Positions 24,089 to 33,851 of a stretch of 64,000 nucleotides of DNA are shown here, piece after piece. This stretch comes from a virus. Both the position numbers and the translations under genes were made by a program. The notes beneath the pieces are model-generated. The model was not told the origin of the DNA. It did not search any database and saw only the letters and a list, made by a program, of their open reading frames with translations. Within the stretch, counting starts at the first letter, position 1; each line of letters begins with the position of its first letter. The stretch is from positions 170,887-234,886 of the IMG/VR virus record IMGVR_UViG_3300025536_000010, one strand, 5' to 3'.

Positions 24089-24109
24089 GCGGTTGCCCTG
24101 TGGTAAAAT
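24081..24109 (+). promoter_or_regulatory. Putative extended -10 promoter
   Basis: TGGTAAAAT (TGn plus TAAAAT at 24104-24109) with a weak TGGAAT -35 at a 17-nt spacing, 39 nt upstream of the 24148 start. Same -10-like word recurs at 33875 and, as TAGAAT, at 51381 and 61185. Confidence 0.4.
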
Positions 24110-24147
24110 ATACCCACGTCAACCGTCGCACAGAGGGAAGGGAAGCC

Positions 24148-24672
24148 ATGCGGGAACTAACCGTACGGATACGGTTTCGGGAACACTGTATTGGTAACGC
24201 CAAGGAGGCCAACGGGGGCTACCGGCTACTGCTGCCGCGGAACCCGTTTGGGCGTATCGTTTTTCCGGCCAGTTGGCACCGATCCAATCTCAGGTTCGCC
24301 GCGCAACTGCTTGGGCGACACCAGGACGAGGCCCAGAAGATCCTCTGGGACGTAGAGGTTGACGGCTACGTCCGCAAAGGCGGCTGGTTCAAACGGCAGT
24401 ACCAAACCAACGACGGTAGGCCGCGCCATGCCCTGCACGAGGCGTTTTTGCCGGGGCAGGTGGTCGGTATCAACTGCGTGGTGCCGGCGACCATCCCCGA
24501 CGACGATTTCATCAGCCTGATGAACATCGCGGGGCGTTACAAGGGTTTGAGCCCGCACGGCCCTGGTCAGTTTGGCTTTTTCGAGGTCGAGAGCGTCCGA
24601 CCGCGCCGGGCGGCGCAGCCGGGCGAAGGAGAGCAGCATGACGAAGGGGTGAAACAATGGAAGCACGTCTAG
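24148..24672 (+). CDS. Hypothetical protein, 174 aa
   Basis: ATG after GGGAAGGGA. Beta-rich-looking (ELTVRIRFREHCIGNAKEAN, YRLLLPRNPFGRIVFPASWH), then IPDDDFISLMNIAGRYKGLS and GPGQFGFFEVESVRPRR. No recognised family. Its stop codon lies in the left arm of a terminator-like hairpin. Confidence 0.55.
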   Translation: MRELTVRIRFREHCIGNAKEANGGYRLLLPRNPFGRIVFPASWHRSNLRFAAQLLGRHQDEAQKILWDVEVDGYVRKGGWFKRQYQTNDGRPRHALHEAFLPGQVVGINCVVPATIPDDDFISLMNIAGRYKGLSPHGPGQFGFFEVESVRPRRAAQPGEGEQHDEGVKQWKHV

Positions 24673-24689
24673 CTGCCAACTAGACGTGC
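24663..24689 (+). terminator. 10-bp hairpin overlapping the stop codon
   Basis: GCACGTCTAG (24663-24672, including the TAG stop) and CTAGACGTGC (24680-24689) form a perfect stem with a 7-nt loop. No U-run follows. Closes the unit before the helicase gene. Confidence 0.5.
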
Positions 24690-24804
24690 CTCCATAGCGG
24701 TGACGGCTTGTTCCGGTGTGCTGGTGGAACCATAAGCCTGTTCTAACTATACCCCGCCGCCACCCCAGTTTCAACTCTATTCCAGTTTTTGGAGTGGCGA
24801 AGCT

Positions 24805-26373
24805 ATGCGCAAGAAGATCACCGTCCTGCGGACGGATGACAAGATCGTCGTCGAACCGACCACGCGCCGCGTACGAGCGCTGATCGAGCAAGACCTCACC
24901 TACATCGAAAAGAGCTTCTTTCACGGCTACGAGCGCAAGAAGCGGCTCAAACACGGCCTGCCGCCTTTCGAGGAAATCGAGTGGCAGTGTTACGGTGAGG
25001 ATCACAAGGGCAGGCTCTCCACGTCCTGGGGCTTCTGCGAGCGCATCGTGGACCTGCTGGAGAAGGACGGCTACCCGGTCGAGGTGCGCTGGGCTACCAA
25101 GGGCAACCAGGAGGAGGCTGCGCAGCGCGCCGAGACGGTCTACAAGCCTCGCTGGGACCGCATCGAGCAGCTGGAAGCGGATGGCTTCAAGTTCCGCTAC
25201 AAACAGCGGAAGGCCCTCAATCTAATAGCCACTTTTGAGAACGGCCGCATCTCGTGCCCCCCTGCCTGGGGCAAGGGCACCCTTATCATGCTGGCCAGTG
25301 TCCTCTTCCCCAAGGCCAAGATTGCCGTGGTCACCGACCGCGTCGACGTTCTCCAGACCCGGCTCTATCCCGAACTGGCCATGAATCTACCCTCGGTAGG
25401 TATCGTGGGTGGGGGCATGCGCCGCAAGGGTCGGCGAGTCATGTGCTACACCGCAGACAGCCTGCACCACTGCCCGAACGACGTGGACTTTGTGTTCGTG
25501 GACGAGGGCCACGAGGCGTGTGCCGACAAGTTCGCGGAGTCGATGGGCAAGTTCAGTAAAGCCAGGATCTGGATGTTCTCGGCAACCTGGGATATGCGCC
25601 TGGACAACAAGGACATCCGTGCCGAGGCGATGGCTGGCAAGATCCGCCTGCACGTCCCGTACCAGAAGGCCGTCGAACACGGCATGGTCGTCCCAGTCGA
25701 GGTCATCTGGGACGACGTCATCATGGACGAAAACCCGTGCTCGGGTCTGGACGGCGTGGACAAGGATCGGGCTGGCATCTGGGCCAACGACTATCGCAAC
25801 AAGCTGATCGCCAAGAACAGCGGCCTGTACGGCCCGGAGGTCCAGGAACTTATCACCTGCAAGACGCTCGAACACGCTCTGCACCTCAAAAAGATTTTGC
25901 CGGGTCACGTCCTGGTCTACTCAGGACAGCAACTCAAGGACCGGGACATCCGCTGGTTTCGTGACTGCGGCCTCATCGACGACACCTGGCGGCCGATGAC
26001 GATGGAGAAGCGTAAGCGGCTGACCAAACGCTTCGAGCGCGGTAAGCTCAAGAAGGCCATCGCCACCACGGTTTGGAACGTGGGTGTGAACTTCAAGCAG
26101 CTGGCCGTCGTCAACCGGGCGGACGCGGGCGGTTCGCCGATCAACGACACACAGATCCCTGGACGCGGCGCGCGTATCGACGACGTCTCGGGTAAGAAGA
26201 AGCTCTGTGCCATCATCCACGATTACAAGGACCAGTTCGACACAGGCACGCGGATGAAAGCCGAGCGCCGAGGAAAGTCTTATGACGCCAACGAGTGGCG
26301 TCAGCATCACCCAAAGAAGGAGAAGCGGTCGCTGTTGCGGCAGCTGATGGAATGGGGGAACCCACTCAAATGA
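24805..26373 (+). CDS. SF2 DEAD/DEAH-type helicase (UvsW-like)
   Basis: 522 aa. Motif Q/I region YKQRKALNLIATFENGRISC and CPPAWGKGTLIM, a Walker A with GKG in place of GKT/S. Motif II FVFVDEGHEACAD (DEGH), motif III MFSATWD, motif VI QIPGRGARIDD. Layout resembles T4 UvsW and other phage SF2 helicases that remodel recombination intermediates and stalled forks. Preceded by a CCAGTTTTTGGAG motif. Opens the replication cluster. ATP hydrolysis is likely despite the altered P-loop because motifs II and VI are intact. Confidence 0.85.
   Translation: MRKKITVLRTDDKIVVEPTTRRVRALIEQDLTYIEKSFFHGYERKKRLKHGLPPFEEIEWQCYGEDHKGRLSTSWGFCERIVDLLEKDGYPVEVRWATKGNQEEAAQRAETVYKPRWDRIEQLEADGFKFRYKQRKALNLIATFENGRISCPPAWGKGTLIMLASVLFPKAKIAVVTDRVDVLQTRLYPELAMNLPSVGIVGGGMRRKGRRVMCYTADSLHHCPNDVDFVFVDEGHEACADKFAESMGKFSKARIWMFSATWDMRLDNKDIRAEAMAGKIRLHVPYQKAVEHGMVVPVEVIWDDVIMDENPCSGLDGVDKDRAGIWANDYRNKLIAKNSGLYGPEVQELITCKTLEHALHLKKILPGHVLVYSGQQLKDRDIRWFRDCGLIDDTWRPMTMEKRKRLTKRFERGKLKKAIATTVWNVGVNFKQLAVVNRADAGGSPINDTQIPGRGARIDDVSGKKKLCAIIHDYKDQFDTGTRMKAERRGKSYDANEWRQHHPKKEKRSLLRQLMEWGNPLK
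25224..25243 (+). promoter_or_regulatory. Recurring motif copy inside the helicase CDS
   Basis: TAATAGCCACTTTTGAGAAC, a 19/20 match to the site before sbcD, but here 420 nt into the helicase gene. Weakens a purely upstream-promoter reading, or marks an internal control site. Confidence 0.35.
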
Positions 26374-27134
26374 AGCGCAAACCCAAGAGTGCCTCGTCTA
26401 CCCCAACGGCCTCGGCGCGCAAGCGCGCTGAGGTGCAGCCAGAAGAATGGCGCGAGTTGACAGACGAAGCCAAAGCTGTCCGCGCCGCTTATAAGTCTGA
26501 GCGGACGCGCTGGGAGTCGTTCAAGGCCGGTGAGCCTGTGGACTACTCGGTGCCACGCCGGTACAACGGCACGCCGCCGCTCAAGGTCGACGGCGAGTTG
26601 GAGATCGAAAAGGGCGCGGTGAACGTCTGGCAGCGGCTGGCGAACTTTTTCCTCGAAGAGGAGATCGACGCTGCCTCCTACATCACCGTGTTGTTCGACG
26701 GTTTAATGGGCAAACTGAAAAAGGTGGACAAACGCGCACCGGAGCCGCCGCAGTTGTTGGCCAAGGAGTATCAAGAGATCTGGCATCAGAACAAGGACGC
26801 CGTCATCGAACGTATTCGCGTGTCGCTGTTGATCGAGAAGAACCGGGCCGAGCAGCGGTTCTCCTCGCTGCGCTTCGGTGGGCGTGCCGCCAAGGACGCT
26901 TGGGCGAGTGTCCTCACGGACTCGTCTATGGAGTTGTCCCCTTTGTTCCGGTACTGTATCGCTTCGCGTATTGGTGGTAACAGGTTCGGACGTATCGCGG
27001 CTCACTACGAGTCGCGTGCTGTCATGCAGTTCGAGCGTTACCGCCCGTTCTACAGAAAGCAGTGGAAGGCCCTACTGCCGAAGGGTTTTGCCAAGCGGTC
27101 GCGGGTGCTGTACCCGCAACTCGTCATGCGGTGA
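26370..27134 (+). CDS. Hypothetical protein, 254 aa
   Basis: ATGA overlap with the helicase stop. Basic disordered N-terminus (MKRKPKSASSTPTASARKRA), then a helical body (VNVWQRLANFFLEEEIDAAS, VIERIRVSLLIEKNRAEQRF) ending basic. Located between the SF2 and DnaB-like helicases, so it may be a helicase loader or accessory. That is positional inference only. Confidence 0.5.
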   Translation: MKRKPKSASSTPTASARKRAEVQPEEWRELTDEAKAVRAAYKSERTRWESFKAGEPVDYSVPRRYNGTPPLKVDGELEIEKGAVNVWQRLANFFLEEEIDAASYITVLFDGLMGKLKKVDKRAPEPPQLLAKEYQEIWHQNKDAVIERIRVSLLIEKNRAEQRFSSLRFGGRAAKDAWASVLTDSSMELSPLFRYCIASRIGGNRFGRIAAHYESRAVMQFERYRPFYRKQWKALLPKGFAKRSRVLYPQLVMR

Positions 27135-27159
27135 TCGGCCCAAATTGAAAGGGTGTGCT

Positions 27160-28878
27160 GTGGAGAAGACTAACGAAAAAACCAAAAAGCAAGTAATCGA
27201 ACGGCGAGCCACGCTTGACGAGGCCAAGACCGACGAGATGCTGGCTGTGCTGATCCGCAACCAAGAGGCGTTCGAGAACGTCCAGGACATTTTCCAGCAA
27301 AAGCACGCGCGGTATCTGGGCGACGACAAGAGCTTGCTTTGGAAGGCGGTCAAAAAGTACCACGCAGATCACGAGGCCATGCCTAACAAGGGCGCGCTCA
27401 TAGCGGATCTGCACCAGGCGATCCGGGACAACCCTAACAACCTCGACGAGGAGGGTCGGGCGAAACTAGACGAGTTCGTCGAGTACGCTTTCGACGACAA
27501 AGAGCACGGCAAGAACATTTCCAAGTCGGCGGTCCACTGTAGGGTGGCCATCGAGACGTGCAAGAAATACCTGGAGGAGTTCAACCTCGGCGAGTTGCGC
27601 GACATGCTCGTCAAGGATGGCACGGTGCCCATTGACGCCGTGGAGGTCATGGAGCAGAAGCGGGCCGAACTCGACCAGGCCCTGTCACTGACCGACGTCG
27701 ATGTCGGCGTGCCGTTCCCAGCGGGTTGGGACACCCGCGAGCGCGTGCAGCTGTTCAGCACGGGCTGTGAAACCCTGGATCACTTTTTGGGCGGCGGCTG
27801 GCGTGCGCCAGAGATCATCCTGTTCATGGGACCGTATGGCTCGTGCAAGACCACCCTGGTCTGCCACTCCGTTGGCAGGCTGATCGAGGAGTGCCAAAAG
27901 GCGCACGATAAGGCCCTCAAGCGCTGGCAGAAAAAAGGGTCGATCAAGGGCAAGGAGCCGAAGCGCCCGGTGGTCGTGCTGGTGTTTACCGAAGGCAGCA
28001 AGGACGACTACCGCATCCGTATCCTGTCACACATGGCCCGCGTACTGTGGAAGCGCCTGGCTACCATGCGGTCGCTCAAGGCCCTGTCCAAATCCAAGAA
28101 GCCGGGTGCGGTGGTGTCTGAGGGGGTGGAGATCGGCACCGAGTACGAGAAGGAATTGTACGCTGGTGTGAAAAAGGAAGGCTACAAATGCGAGCAGGTG
28201 CGGGTTGCCGAGGCCGTCGCCTTGGCTAACCAGTACCTGGTGCTGATCGACTGCACCGACAGTGAGGACACGCCACACAAAATCGGTCGCGGCGGCATTC
28301 CCGAGGTCGCACACGTCCTGCGGAACTATTTCCGCAAGAACAAGATGCTGCGACCCCGCGCGATCTGGATCGACCACCTTTCAGCCCTGGCTGATCGCAT
28401 GGCCGAAGCCAGTTCTACCGACGACGAGAAGCTCCACCTGATTCTCAAGCGCATGCCACGACAGGCGGCGGATAAGCTGTCCAAGCCGTTCAAGTGCCCG
28501 GTAGCGCTGCTGCATCAGTTGTCGGGCGAGGCTAACCAGCGCTCGGTGGCCTCGCGCTATCACCACTCGGATGGTGCCGGCTCGAAGCAGATCGGCGAGT
28601 ACGTCGATTTTGCCATTGTTACAGGCCCGCCCAACAAGCAGGGCCTGTGCCAGTGGGCGTGTACCAAACACCGACGCGAGCCGGCGACCAACGAACGTGT
28701 CGTGCAGATCCTTGGGCAGTTCAACACGCTCATGGACGTCACGACGTTGTACCACGTCGACCCCTCTAACGGGATCACTGCGCGGTCAGAGTTCGACGCG
28801 CACGAGGCCCACGCCAAAATGAGTAAGGGCGGCAAGGGTAAGGGGGACGACGACGACGGCATCGACCTTCAAATGTAA
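27160..28878 (+). CDS. dnaB: DnaB-like replicative helicase
   Basis: 572 aa, GTG start after GAAAGGG. N-terminal helical domain as in DnaB. RecA-fold core: LGGGWRAPEIILFMGPYGSCKTTLVC (Walker A at about residue 223 with Cys replacing the Gly before Lys), RPRAIWIDHLSAL (Walker B near 399) and ALLHQLSGEANQR (motif with Gln/Arg), as in phage replicative helicases of the SF4 family. Followed 2 nt later by the primase. Unwinds DNA 5' to 3' ahead of the polymerase. Confidence 0.83.
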   Translation: MEKTNEKTKKQVIERRATLDEAKTDEMLAVLIRNQEAFENVQDIFQQKHARYLGDDKSLLWKAVKKYHADHEAMPNKGALIADLHQAIRDNPNNLDEEGRAKLDEFVEYAFDDKEHGKNISKSAVHCRVAIETCKKYLEEFNLGELRDMLVKDGTVPIDAVEVMEQKRAELDQALSLTDVDVGVPFPAGWDTRERVQLFSTGCETLDHFLGGGWRAPEIILFMGPYGSCKTTLVCHSVGRLIEECQKAHDKALKRWQKKGSIKGKEPKRPVVVLVFTEGSKDDYRIRILSHMARVLWKRLATMRSLKALSKSKKPGAVVSEGVEIGTEYEKELYAGVKKEGYKCEQVRVAEAVALANQYLVLIDCTDSEDTPHKIGRGGIPEVAHVLRNYFRKNKMLRPRAIWIDHLSALADRMAEASSTDDEKLHLILKRMPRQAADKLSKPFKCPVALLHQLSGEANQRSVASRYHHSDGAGSKQIGEYVDFAIVTGPPNKQGLCQWACTKHRREPATNERVVQILGQFNTLMDVTTLYHVDPSNGITARSEFDAHEAHAKMSKGGKGKGDDDDGIDLQM

Positions 28879-28880
28879 CT

Positions 28881-29951
28881 ATGGCTAAGCCACTGAATAA
28901 GGCTCTGTACTGCCGCCTCAAGCGCCTGTTCGGTTCGGTCAAAATCTCGATGACCGGGCAGGCGCACAAGCACAGTCAGGGTCGAGGACACGAAGACGAG
29001 AAGACGCTCATCTTCGAGCAGGACGGGGAGTATTATCAGGTCTGCTGCCCGTACTGTAGCGACACGCGCCACCGACTCTACGTCAACCACATGTTCGGCA
29101 AGACCGATGCGTGGGGTCGGAGAATGAACTTCGTGGCTTACTGTTTCAACGAAGGCTGTCTTTACAAACCTGAGAACCGTGCTGACTTCGTTGACAACCT
29201 GGAAGACCTGGGGCAGTTTCTTAAAGAGGCTAGCGTGCGCCAGGGCGTCGTCCTGCCCGAAGAAGCTCGCGCGGTGCTGTGGCCTGGCCCGTGCAAGCTG
29301 CTGACGCGCCTGGAGGCAGATCACCCGGCCAGGGCTTACCTAGAAAGCCGCAACTTTGACCCGGACGAGATCACCAAGAAGTTCGAGGTTTGCTACTGCA
29401 CCGACAGTCACATGTTCCTGGCACGCAACCGTCTCGTCATACCAATCATCGAGAAGGGAGAACTGCGCGGTTGGCAGTGCCGCTACGTCGGGGAGTTGGC
29501 CTGGAAGGACAAAAACAAAAAGAAGGAGTTGCCGCCCAAATACTTCTCCTGCCCGAACTCGCAGTTCCGTTCGCGCTGCGTTTACAACTGGGAGCGCATG
29601 AAGCAGTGGCAGACGGGGGTGATTGTCGAAGGCCCCACTGACGTTTGGAGTTTTGGGAGCATGGCCGGGTGCATATTCGGCAACACCATGACCGAATGGC
29701 AGAAGAAGAAAGTGCTGTCCGTGTTTCGCAGCAGGACGCTCATCTTGTTGCTCGACCCGGATCAGTTCGAGGCGCGGCGGACCAAACAGCTGATCGCGTT
29801 CTTCGAGCGGCGCATGTCGGGCCGCTTTGCCGCTGTGAAGCTGCCCGAGGGCACCGACCCTGGTTCGTTAGGGCGCGACTTCCTCAAGGAGTACGTCCGC
29901 GAGGAGGCTGGGGCCAAGGGTGTGAAGGTCATCTACAAGAAGGTGGCGTGA
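28881..29951 (+). CDS. dnaG: DnaG-like DNA primase
   Basis: 356 aa, immediately after the helicase gene. Zinc-binding N-terminus: CCPYCSDTRHRLYVNH and AYCFNEGCLY (C2/C-H type). Toprim-type catalytic region: GVIVEGPTDVWSFG with the catalytic Glu (about residue 248) and ILLLDPDQFE with the DxD (about 290). Synthesises RNA primers for lagging strands. Shorter than cellular DnaG; no C-terminal helicase-interaction domain is evident. Confidence 0.82.
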   Translation: MAKPLNKALYCRLKRLFGSVKISMTGQAHKHSQGRGHEDEKTLIFEQDGEYYQVCCPYCSDTRHRLYVNHMFGKTDAWGRRMNFVAYCFNEGCLYKPENRADFVDNLEDLGQFLKEASVRQGVVLPEEARAVLWPGPCKLLTRLEADHPARAYLESRNFDPDEITKKFEVCYCTDSHMFLARNRLVIPIIEKGELRGWQCRYVGELAWKDKNKKKELPPKYFSCPNSQFRSRCVYNWERMKQWQTGVIVEGPTDVWSFGSMAGCIFGNTMTEWQKKKVLSVFRSRTLILLLDPDQFEARRTKQLIAFFERRMSGRFAAVKLPEGTDPGSLGRDFLKEYVREEAGAKGVKVIYKKVA

Positions 29952-29988
29952 CGGTTACTAACTGCGTGTGCTAAGGATCGGAGTAAGT

Positions 29989-32900
29989 ATGGACGGAGAG
30001 AAAAAGAAAGCCAAACTGCGCCGGCGCATCCGCATGCTGGAAAGAGAGGAGCGCAAAAAGCATAAGCGGCTGCTCAACGCGGTAGTCGGCAAGTCTGGCA
30101 TGTGGCCTTTGAACGCCCCGGGGATGCCTCCCCCGGGGCCTGATTTTCTCAGGGTCGCTCAGGGCCTGGGCGATCAGACGGAATACGCCAAGCAAACCAA
30201 GACGAGGGAGGGCGTCTATAAGCCTGGCGACAAACTGGAGGAACTGTACCGGCGGGCGCTGCGCGAGGTCGGCTTCTCCATCGACGTCAAAATCCGCGAG
30301 GGCACCTATGGTCCGGTGACGTTCGTGCCTGGACACATCTGGGGCCAGTATTCGGAAGAGTGGCAGCGGTCGATCCTGGAGCCTAACTACGAGCCCCCCA
30401 AGATCGACGGCCCCCACCCGGCCGAAGTGTTTGTCCTGGGTAAGATGCCCTGGCGCGAAGAGACAATCGAGGGCCGTAACCTGATCGGGGCTACCGGCGA
30501 AATCCTCATCGACCTGATCGCTAAGCTGCGCGTCCGCGGTGCGCAGAAATGGTACGTCAGCAATCTTGTGAAGTTCATGCCGCCCGACGACACCAGCGTC
30601 CTCAAAGCGGGCTGGATACACGATTGCATGCCGCTCCTGCATCAGGAACTGCGGATCGTGCGGCCCAAGTACATTCTCTGCCTGGGCGCGGACGCCTCGA
30701 AGTGGCTGCTCGGCGACAAGTTCAACGTCAGCTACATGGCGGGGCGCGTCGTCCCCTATACCTACCCTATCCATTTGACGTACGACCACGAGCCTGAACA
30801 CCACACGGCGCACGTCATGACGGTGTTGCACCCTGCGGAAGTCTCCCGCGAGCCCGCCAAGGCCCGCATCCTGGAGAGCAACTTCCGGCGCTTCGCGTAC
30901 CTGATCGAGGGCCACAACCTCGACATTGAGGAACAGGGACTGGACCACAGGGTCTGCAACACGCTCGAAGACGCCGAGGAGTGGGTGCAGGAGGTCAACG
31001 CCTACTTCGCCGACAAGCCGAAGCGCTTACGGCTCGTGGGGATCGACGCCGAATGGCAGGGGCAGCACCCGATCAACAAGGGTAGCTACGTCCGCACGAT
31101 CCAGATCGCGTGGGACGAGAAAAAGTCGATGTGCTTCGTGATCTCGCACCCGGGCGGCAAATGCGCGTTTCGGGACCGAGACGGCAAACCGGCGGTCAAG
31201 CGCCTGGTCAGGCTGCTCAACGAGTTCATGGAGGACAAGCGTGCTTGCGGCCACTTCTTTGTCTCTGACTTGGAGTGGCTGCATCATCTGGGGTTCGATC
31301 CAATCAAGCACTGTCCGGTGCCGCTCTACCCGAACAAGAAAGGCAAGCTGGCCTGGGAGCGGCTGCGGAACGGTGAAGGTTGGCTCGACAGCGCCTACAT
31401 GAACCACGCTGTCGAGGAGACGGCACCGCTGGGGTTGGAAATGCTGACGATGCGCTACACTAGCGCACCGCGGTACGACATTGCACTCGAAGATGCCGTG
31501 AAGGAGTATTGCAAGAAACAAGGCATCAAGCGCGAGGCTCTGGAGGGCTACGGCGATATACCGGACAAGGTGCTGGTGCCGTACGCCAACTACGATGCCG
31601 ACGTGACGCTGCGCATCGTCAAGAACTTGCTGGAACTTCTCGACTCGGACTACGAAGGCAACTGCGCCTGGGAGCCGTTCTGGGAGTCGATGATTATCCA
31701 AAAACCGATTTTGAGAATCCACAAGAACGGCATCTGTGTCGACCGTGGCCGCGTGGACGATCTCACCAAAAAGTTCGTCACGGCGCGTTACGCCCAGGAA
31801 GAGAAGATCCAGACCTGGGCGCGCTGGACGGAGACGGAAGAGTGCGCGGCGTTCAACGTCCGCTCGAACCAGCAGGTTCGTGAGTTCCTGTTCGGCGAGA
31901 AGTACAACGGCAAGCGGGACGAGCGCGGCAAGCCGATCCGCCTGCGCCCCGAGGGTGCGCGCTGTTTGAATCTGGAACCGTTGCTGGACACCAGCAAACC
32001 GCCTCGGCGGTGGAAAGACCTCAAGGAGCGTGGTCTGGACCGCGATGCCACGCCTGGCACTGGCAAGATGATCCTGGGCATCATGGCGCAGGAGAATCTG
32101 AACGTGGCGGACCAGATCAACATGGTCCGCGACTATCGGTTCCTGGATCAGGTTTTGAAGTCGATCCTGCGGCACCCCAAAGTGGACGAGGACGACCACT
32201 GGATCGAGAACGAGGACGGCTTTTTGGAGTACGAAGCAGGCTTGGCCGCTTGCATCGACAACGACGGTCGGGTGCGTACGCACATCTACCCGACAGCGGA
32301 AACGGGTCGGTGGAAACACTCCCGGCCGAACCTAGCTAACATCAGCAAGAGCCGCGACCCCGACTACGTCCGCATGCTGGGCGGCGAGAAGGTGAACGGC
32401 AAATGGGTCGGCGGGCTGTACACGCACAAGCTGCGCAGCGTCCTCAAAGCTGCCCCCGGGTACTGTCTTATCGAGTTCGACTACAAGGGCGCCGAACTAT
32501 ACGGTATGTCCTTGATGGCTGGCTCGAAGAAGATGATGGAGCACTGCGAGCGCGCTAACACCTACGAGGAGGAGGGCTACAGCCGGAAGGGCAAGAAAGC
32601 CAAACCGGATCACAAATGCAAGGACGGCAAAAAGGGCTGCGAGTTGTGCGGCTACCCGTCGCCGGAATACTACGACATCCACTCGAACGTCGCCAAGCTG
32701 GCGTTCCAGCTGGAGTGTCACCCGAGCAAGTTCGGCCTGGATCAGATCGGCAAATCGCACTTCCGCACGCTGGCGAAGAATGTGATCTTCGGCATCGCCT
32801 ACGGTCGTGGGGCCAAAGCCATCGCGCTCCAGGCCAAGGAGCAGGGCGTCAACGTCACCGTCGAGCAGGCCCAGATGGTCATCGACGCCATTTTCGAGAT

Positions 32901-33381
32901 GTACCCGGAGTTGGTCCCGTTCTTCGACGAGGCCAAGCAGCGAGCGCTCAACGAGAAGTGGTTATGCCACTGCTTCGGTCGCTACCGGCGCTTTCCCACG
33001 ACTTCGGACTACAAGATGGAGGGTGAGTTCGAGCGGCAGGCGATGAACTTCCCGATCCAGGGCATGATCGCGTCCGCTGTGGATCGCGGCCTGGCTTTCC
33101 TGGACGACAAGATTGACGAGCTTGGCCTCCAGGACGATATTCGTCTGTTGTTGCAGATGCACGACGCCGGCCTGGTGGAGTGCAAGTACGAATTGGTCCC
33201 GTACGCCAAGAAGCTCATCAACTGGGCGATGGTCGACATGGTCGAGATCTGGCCTACGGATCTGGCCGGAGAAATGCGCGGCGACGGTCCCTACCACCTG
33301 GGCCTGGACTTCGCCGTCGAGCAGCACTGGGGCGAGAAGATCCCCAAGGACAAGTACGCTGAACTAGGAATCCCGGTATGA
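29989..33381 (+). CDS. polA: Uracil-DNA glycosylase-like / family A DNA polymerase fusion
   Basis: 1130 aa. ATG chosen for GGAG at 29979-29983. Residues about 140-300 match family-4-type UDGs: FVLGKMPWREETIEGRNLIG, YVSNLVKFMPP, YILCLGADASKWLL and VLHPAEVSRE. Then a DnaQ-type 3'-5' exonuclease (VGIDAEWQG near 352; FVSDLEWL; YANYDADVTL) and a family A polymerase: motif A IEFDYKGAELYG (about 828), O-helix FRTLAKNVIFGIAYG with Phe at the position of E. coli F762, and motif C LQMHDAGLVE (about 1056). A Cys-rich insert (KCKDGKKGCELCGYP) lies before the fingers. Main replicative polymerase, with a built-in uracil-recognition domain. Confidence 0.9.
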   Translation: MDGEKKKAKLRRRIRMLEREERKKHKRLLNAVVGKSGMWPLNAPGMPPPGPDFLRVAQGLGDQTEYAKQTKTREGVYKPGDKLEELYRRALREVGFSIDVKIREGTYGPVTFVPGHIWGQYSEEWQRSILEPNYEPPKIDGPHPAEVFVLGKMPWREETIEGRNLIGATGEILIDLIAKLRVRGAQKWYVSNLVKFMPPDDTSVLKAGWIHDCMPLLHQELRIVRPKYILCLGADASKWLLGDKFNVSYMAGRVVPYTYPIHLTYDHEPEHHTAHVMTVLHPAEVSREPAKARILESNFRRFAYLIEGHNLDIEEQGLDHRVCNTLEDAEEWVQEVNAYFADKPKRLRLVGIDAEWQGQHPINKGSYVRTIQIAWDEKKSMCFVISHPGGKCAFRDRDGKPAVKRLVRLLNEFMEDKRACGHFFVSDLEWLHHLGFDPIKHCPVPLYPNKKGKLAWERLRNGEGWLDSAYMNHAVEETAPLGLEMLTMRYTSAPRYDIALEDAVKEYCKKQGIKREALEGYGDIPDKVLVPYANYDADVTLRIVKNLLELLDSDYEGNCAWEPFWESMIIQKPILRIHKNGICVDRGRVDDLTKKFVTARYAQEEKIQTWARWTETEECAAFNVRSNQQVREFLFGEKYNGKRDERGKPIRLRPEGARCLNLEPLLDTSKPPRRWKDLKERGLDRDATPGTGKMILGIMAQENLNVADQINMVRDYRFLDQVLKSILRHPKVDEDDHWIENEDGFLEYEAGLAACIDNDGRVRTHIYPTAETGRWKHSRPNLANISKSRDPDYVRMLGGEKVNGKWVGGLYTHKLRSVLKAAPGYCLIEFDYKGAELYGMSLMAGSKKMMEHCERANTYEEEGYSRKGKKAKPDHKCKDGKKGCELCGYPSPEYYDIHSNVAKLAFQLECHPSKFGLDQIGKSHFRTLAKNVIFGIAYGRGAKAIALQAKEQGVNVTVEQAQMVIDAIFEMYPELVPFFDEAKQRALNEKWLCHCFGRYRRFPTTSDYKMEGEFERQAMNFPIQGMIASAVDRGLAFLDDKIDELGLQDDIRLLLQMHDAGLVECKYELVPYAKKLINWAMVDMVEIWPTDLAGEMRGDGPYHLGLDFAVEQHWGEKIPKDKYAELGIPV

Positions 33382-33842
33382 ACTCGCTATCGGAATCGCA
33401 GATATTTGTGCTGCGCAACCTGGCGCGCGGTCGCCCTGCTGGCGACCGCGTGGAGACGCGCTACGGAGGTTTGCACCGCACTCTGCAAACCCTGCTCGGG
33501 TACGGCTACGTTGAGATGATCGAACGACGGGTGCCGCTCAAGGGCAAGTCTGGGGCGTTTGACCGGGCGAAGGATTATGTCCTTACCGCTGCCGGCAAGG
33601 AGGTAGTAACTATCTGCGGTTTGGTGCCACGCCTGCTGCTGCCAAAACCGAAGGTGGCGGTTAAATACGGCACCTGCTCGAAGTGCGGTCGGCGTTTCGC
33701 TGTCTACCGCGCGCGGGTGTCTGGTGACTGGGCGATCCGCCGGCACGTCCGGGAGCGTGGCGGCGGCACCCTGTTCACCGAACCGTGTCGGGGTAGTGGG
33801 TTGGCGCCCAGCAGCCCGGTGAGCCCAGCACGGTATCCGTGA
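33378..33842 (+). CDS. Winged-helix-like zinc protein, 154 aa
   Basis: ATGA overlap with the polymerase stop. Helix-turn-helix plus wing: SESQIFVLRNLARGR, YGGLHRTLQTLLGYGYVEMI, AKDYVLTAAGKEVVTICG. Then YGTCSKCGRRFAVYRARVSG, a C-x2-C. A small DNA-binding protein of the same style as 12893 and 45643. Possibly a transcription or replication regulator. Confidence 0.55.
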   Translation: MNSLSESQIFVLRNLARGRPAGDRVETRYGGLHRTLQTLLGYGYVEMIERRVPLKGKSGAFDRAKDYVLTAAGKEVVTICGLVPRLLLPKPKVAVKYGTCSKCGRRFAVYRARVSGDWAIRRHVRERGGGTLFTEPCRGSGLAPSSPVSPARYP

Positions 33843-33851
33843 CTACCGACT

